DNA from: Pseudomonadota bacterium
GTDB taxonomy: Bacteria; Myxococcota_A; Polyangia; Polyangiales; Polyangiaceae
DNA length: 5,665 nt
Reading direction: 5' to 3'
Assembly: GCA_023411445.1 (NCBI GenBank)
Contig: JAEYOT010000638.1
Span: forward strand, 1 to 5,665
Both the position numbers and the translations under genes were made by a program. Position 1 is the stretch's first letter; every line of letters starts with the position of its first letter. Below, piece by piece: positions 4,698 through 5,665 of the stretch. The notes under the pieces were generated by a model that was not told where the DNA came from, ran no database searches, and was given only the letters and a program-made list of their open reading frames with translations.

Positions 4698-5665
4698 ATG
4701 TTTTCACGTCCGCTCACCCCACTGCTCGCGCTCGGCCTGCTCGGCCTCGGCTGCAGCAATGACGGCGTCACCGAAGCGGGCGTCACGCACCCCACGCTGA
4801 TCGAGGTCGCACCCGAGCTGTTCCTGGGCGAGGTGCCGTGCACGGAGCGCGAGGGGGGCCTGACGCGCTACGTCGCGACGCTAACGGACGCGGATAGCGG
4901 CTTTCGTCTGCCCAGCTCGCGGCCCGTGCCCTGCTCCACGGGCGTTGGCTTCGGCTTCGTCGTGCCGGGTCGCAGGTACACGGTCCGCGTGGACGCCTAC
5001 GACACCGCCGTGCTCGCGCCGCGCGCCGCCCGCTCTCCACTGATGGTGGAGGCAGAGCCGGACGCCGCGCCCCCCGCGATCGCGACCGCGCCGCTGCGGC
5101 AGCCCGCTTGGACCGCTGAGTGCGAGCCGGCCGTCGCCGTTTACACGACGATCGTGCGCCCTCCGAGCTGCAGCCGCCTGGTGGCGACCGACGCGAAGCC
5201 GGAGACGCCGACCGAGCTGCGCTTGCCGCTCACGCCCCTGCTCGGTGAGCTCGAGTGCGGCAGCGAGCCTGGTCAGGTCGACCGTCTCGTCGCCAGCCTG
5301 AGCTTGGACGACGAGACGCGCGAGCTCGAGGTGCCGTGCGCCGCCGCGGGCGAAGCGGTGTTCACGGACGTGCCGGCGCGCCAAAGCGTGTCGGCCTTCG
5401 TCTCTGCCTTCAGCGGGGATAGCACCACGCCGTTCGCAGGCGCCTCTTGCCAGGCGTTCACGATCGCGGGCGCCAGCATCGCCGCCAGCTGCACCAAGCT
5501 GAGCCAAGTAGGCACCCTACGGGTTGACTTGGCGACGGCGCTCGAGGAGCTCGGCCTGAGCTGCGACGCCAGCATCTCCGAGCTCTCCATCGAGGTGCCC
5601 GGCGAGGAGCGCCCTCGCCGCGTGGTACCGCCGGACTGCCGTCAGCCGTGGGACCTGGGCGCCAG
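4698..5665 (+). CDS. Predicted cysteine-paired repeat lipoprotein, 3' end cut off
   Basis: This open frame has 322 full codons and no stop before the window edge. Residues 1-19 are a compact lipoprotein signal with the lipobox LGLG-C19 followed by Ser20, which suggests the outer membrane. Cysteines fall at 48, 79, 142, 158, 187, 214, 251, 265, 289 and 314. The sequence around C48-C79 (LGEVPC ... VPC, then a hydrophobic strand run to VDAYD), C187-C214 (LGELEC ... VPC, then VSAFSGD) and C289-C314 (LGLSC ... PPDC) is similar. This suggests a repeated beta-rich module stapled by one disulfide, with short loops C142-C158 and C251-C265 between. No known family is recognised. The start is chosen because it gives a complete signal peptide; no clear ribosome binding site is seen. 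The third-position G/C bias supports this strand over a long antisense frame. It probably shares a transcript with the lipoprotein gene 50 bases upstream. Confidence 0.78.
   Translation, partial: MFSRPLTPLLALGLLGLGCSNDGVTEAGVTHPTLIEVAPELFLGEVPCTEREGGLTRYVATLTDADSGFRLPSSRPVPCSTGVGFGFVVPGRRYTVRVDAYDTAVLAPRAARSPLMVEAEPDAAPPAIATAPLRQPAWTAECEPAVAVYTTIVRPPSCSRLVATDAKPETPTELRLPLTPLLGELECGSEPGQVDRLVASLSLDDETRELEVPCAAAGEAVFTDVPARQSVSAFVSAFSGDSTTPFAGASCQAFTIAGASIAASCTKLSQVGTLRVDLATALEELGLSCDASISELSIEVPGEERPRRVVPPDCRQPWDLGA

Noticed and set aside
4881..5507. Minus-strand open frame of 208 codons
   Set aside because: Its product is Arg/Ala/Gly/His-rich low complexity. The plus frame has a signal peptide, a lipobox and a regular cysteine pattern.

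Overview
The base composition is about 70% G+C, with G or C at nearly every third codon position. Together with the style of the proteins (cysteine-rich lipoproteins, a Gly-Gly-x-Gly-Gly tail, long Pro/Ala linkers), this suggests a chromosomal segment from a myxobacterium-like deltaproteobacterium (Myxococcota). This is inference from composition and protein style; no rRNA or other marker gene is present. I see no tRNA, CRISPR array, transposase, phage gene or attachment site.

Layout from left to right. (1) The 3'-truncated gene at the left edge is on the minus strand. It encodes an SPFH-domain protein of the stomatin/prohibitin-like 'virion core protein' type and leaves the window inside a PPPGY repeat tail. 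(2) A 102-base divergent spacer leads to a plus-strand gene for a 375-residue alpha-helical solenoid-like protein of unknown function. (3) That gene converges, with only 7 bases between stop codons, on a minus-strand pair. The pair is a sugar-nucleotidyltransferase (upstream) and a single-pass inner-membrane protein with a C-terminal SPOR domain (downstream), probably co-transcribed. (4) A 68-base divergent spacer leads to two plus-strand genes in tandem. Both encode predicted lipoproteins with 11 cysteines each, and the second runs off the right edge.

The nucleotidyltransferase/SPOR pair suggests a cell-envelope theme: an activated sugar for wall or surface polysaccharide, plus a protein that binds denuded peptidoglycan glycan. 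The two lipoproteins would sit in the envelope too. No gene for a sugar kinase or glycosyltransferase is in view to fix the pathway.

I found no clear case for a wholly new biological system. Three signals best deserve follow-up. One is a sharply bounded AT-rich island (about one-third G+C) inside the nucleotidyltransferase gene, which carries an imperfect inverted repeat. Another is an apparent internally repeated disulfide-paired domain in the last lipoprotein. The third is the Pro-Gly-Tyr tandem repeat at the end of the SPFH protein.
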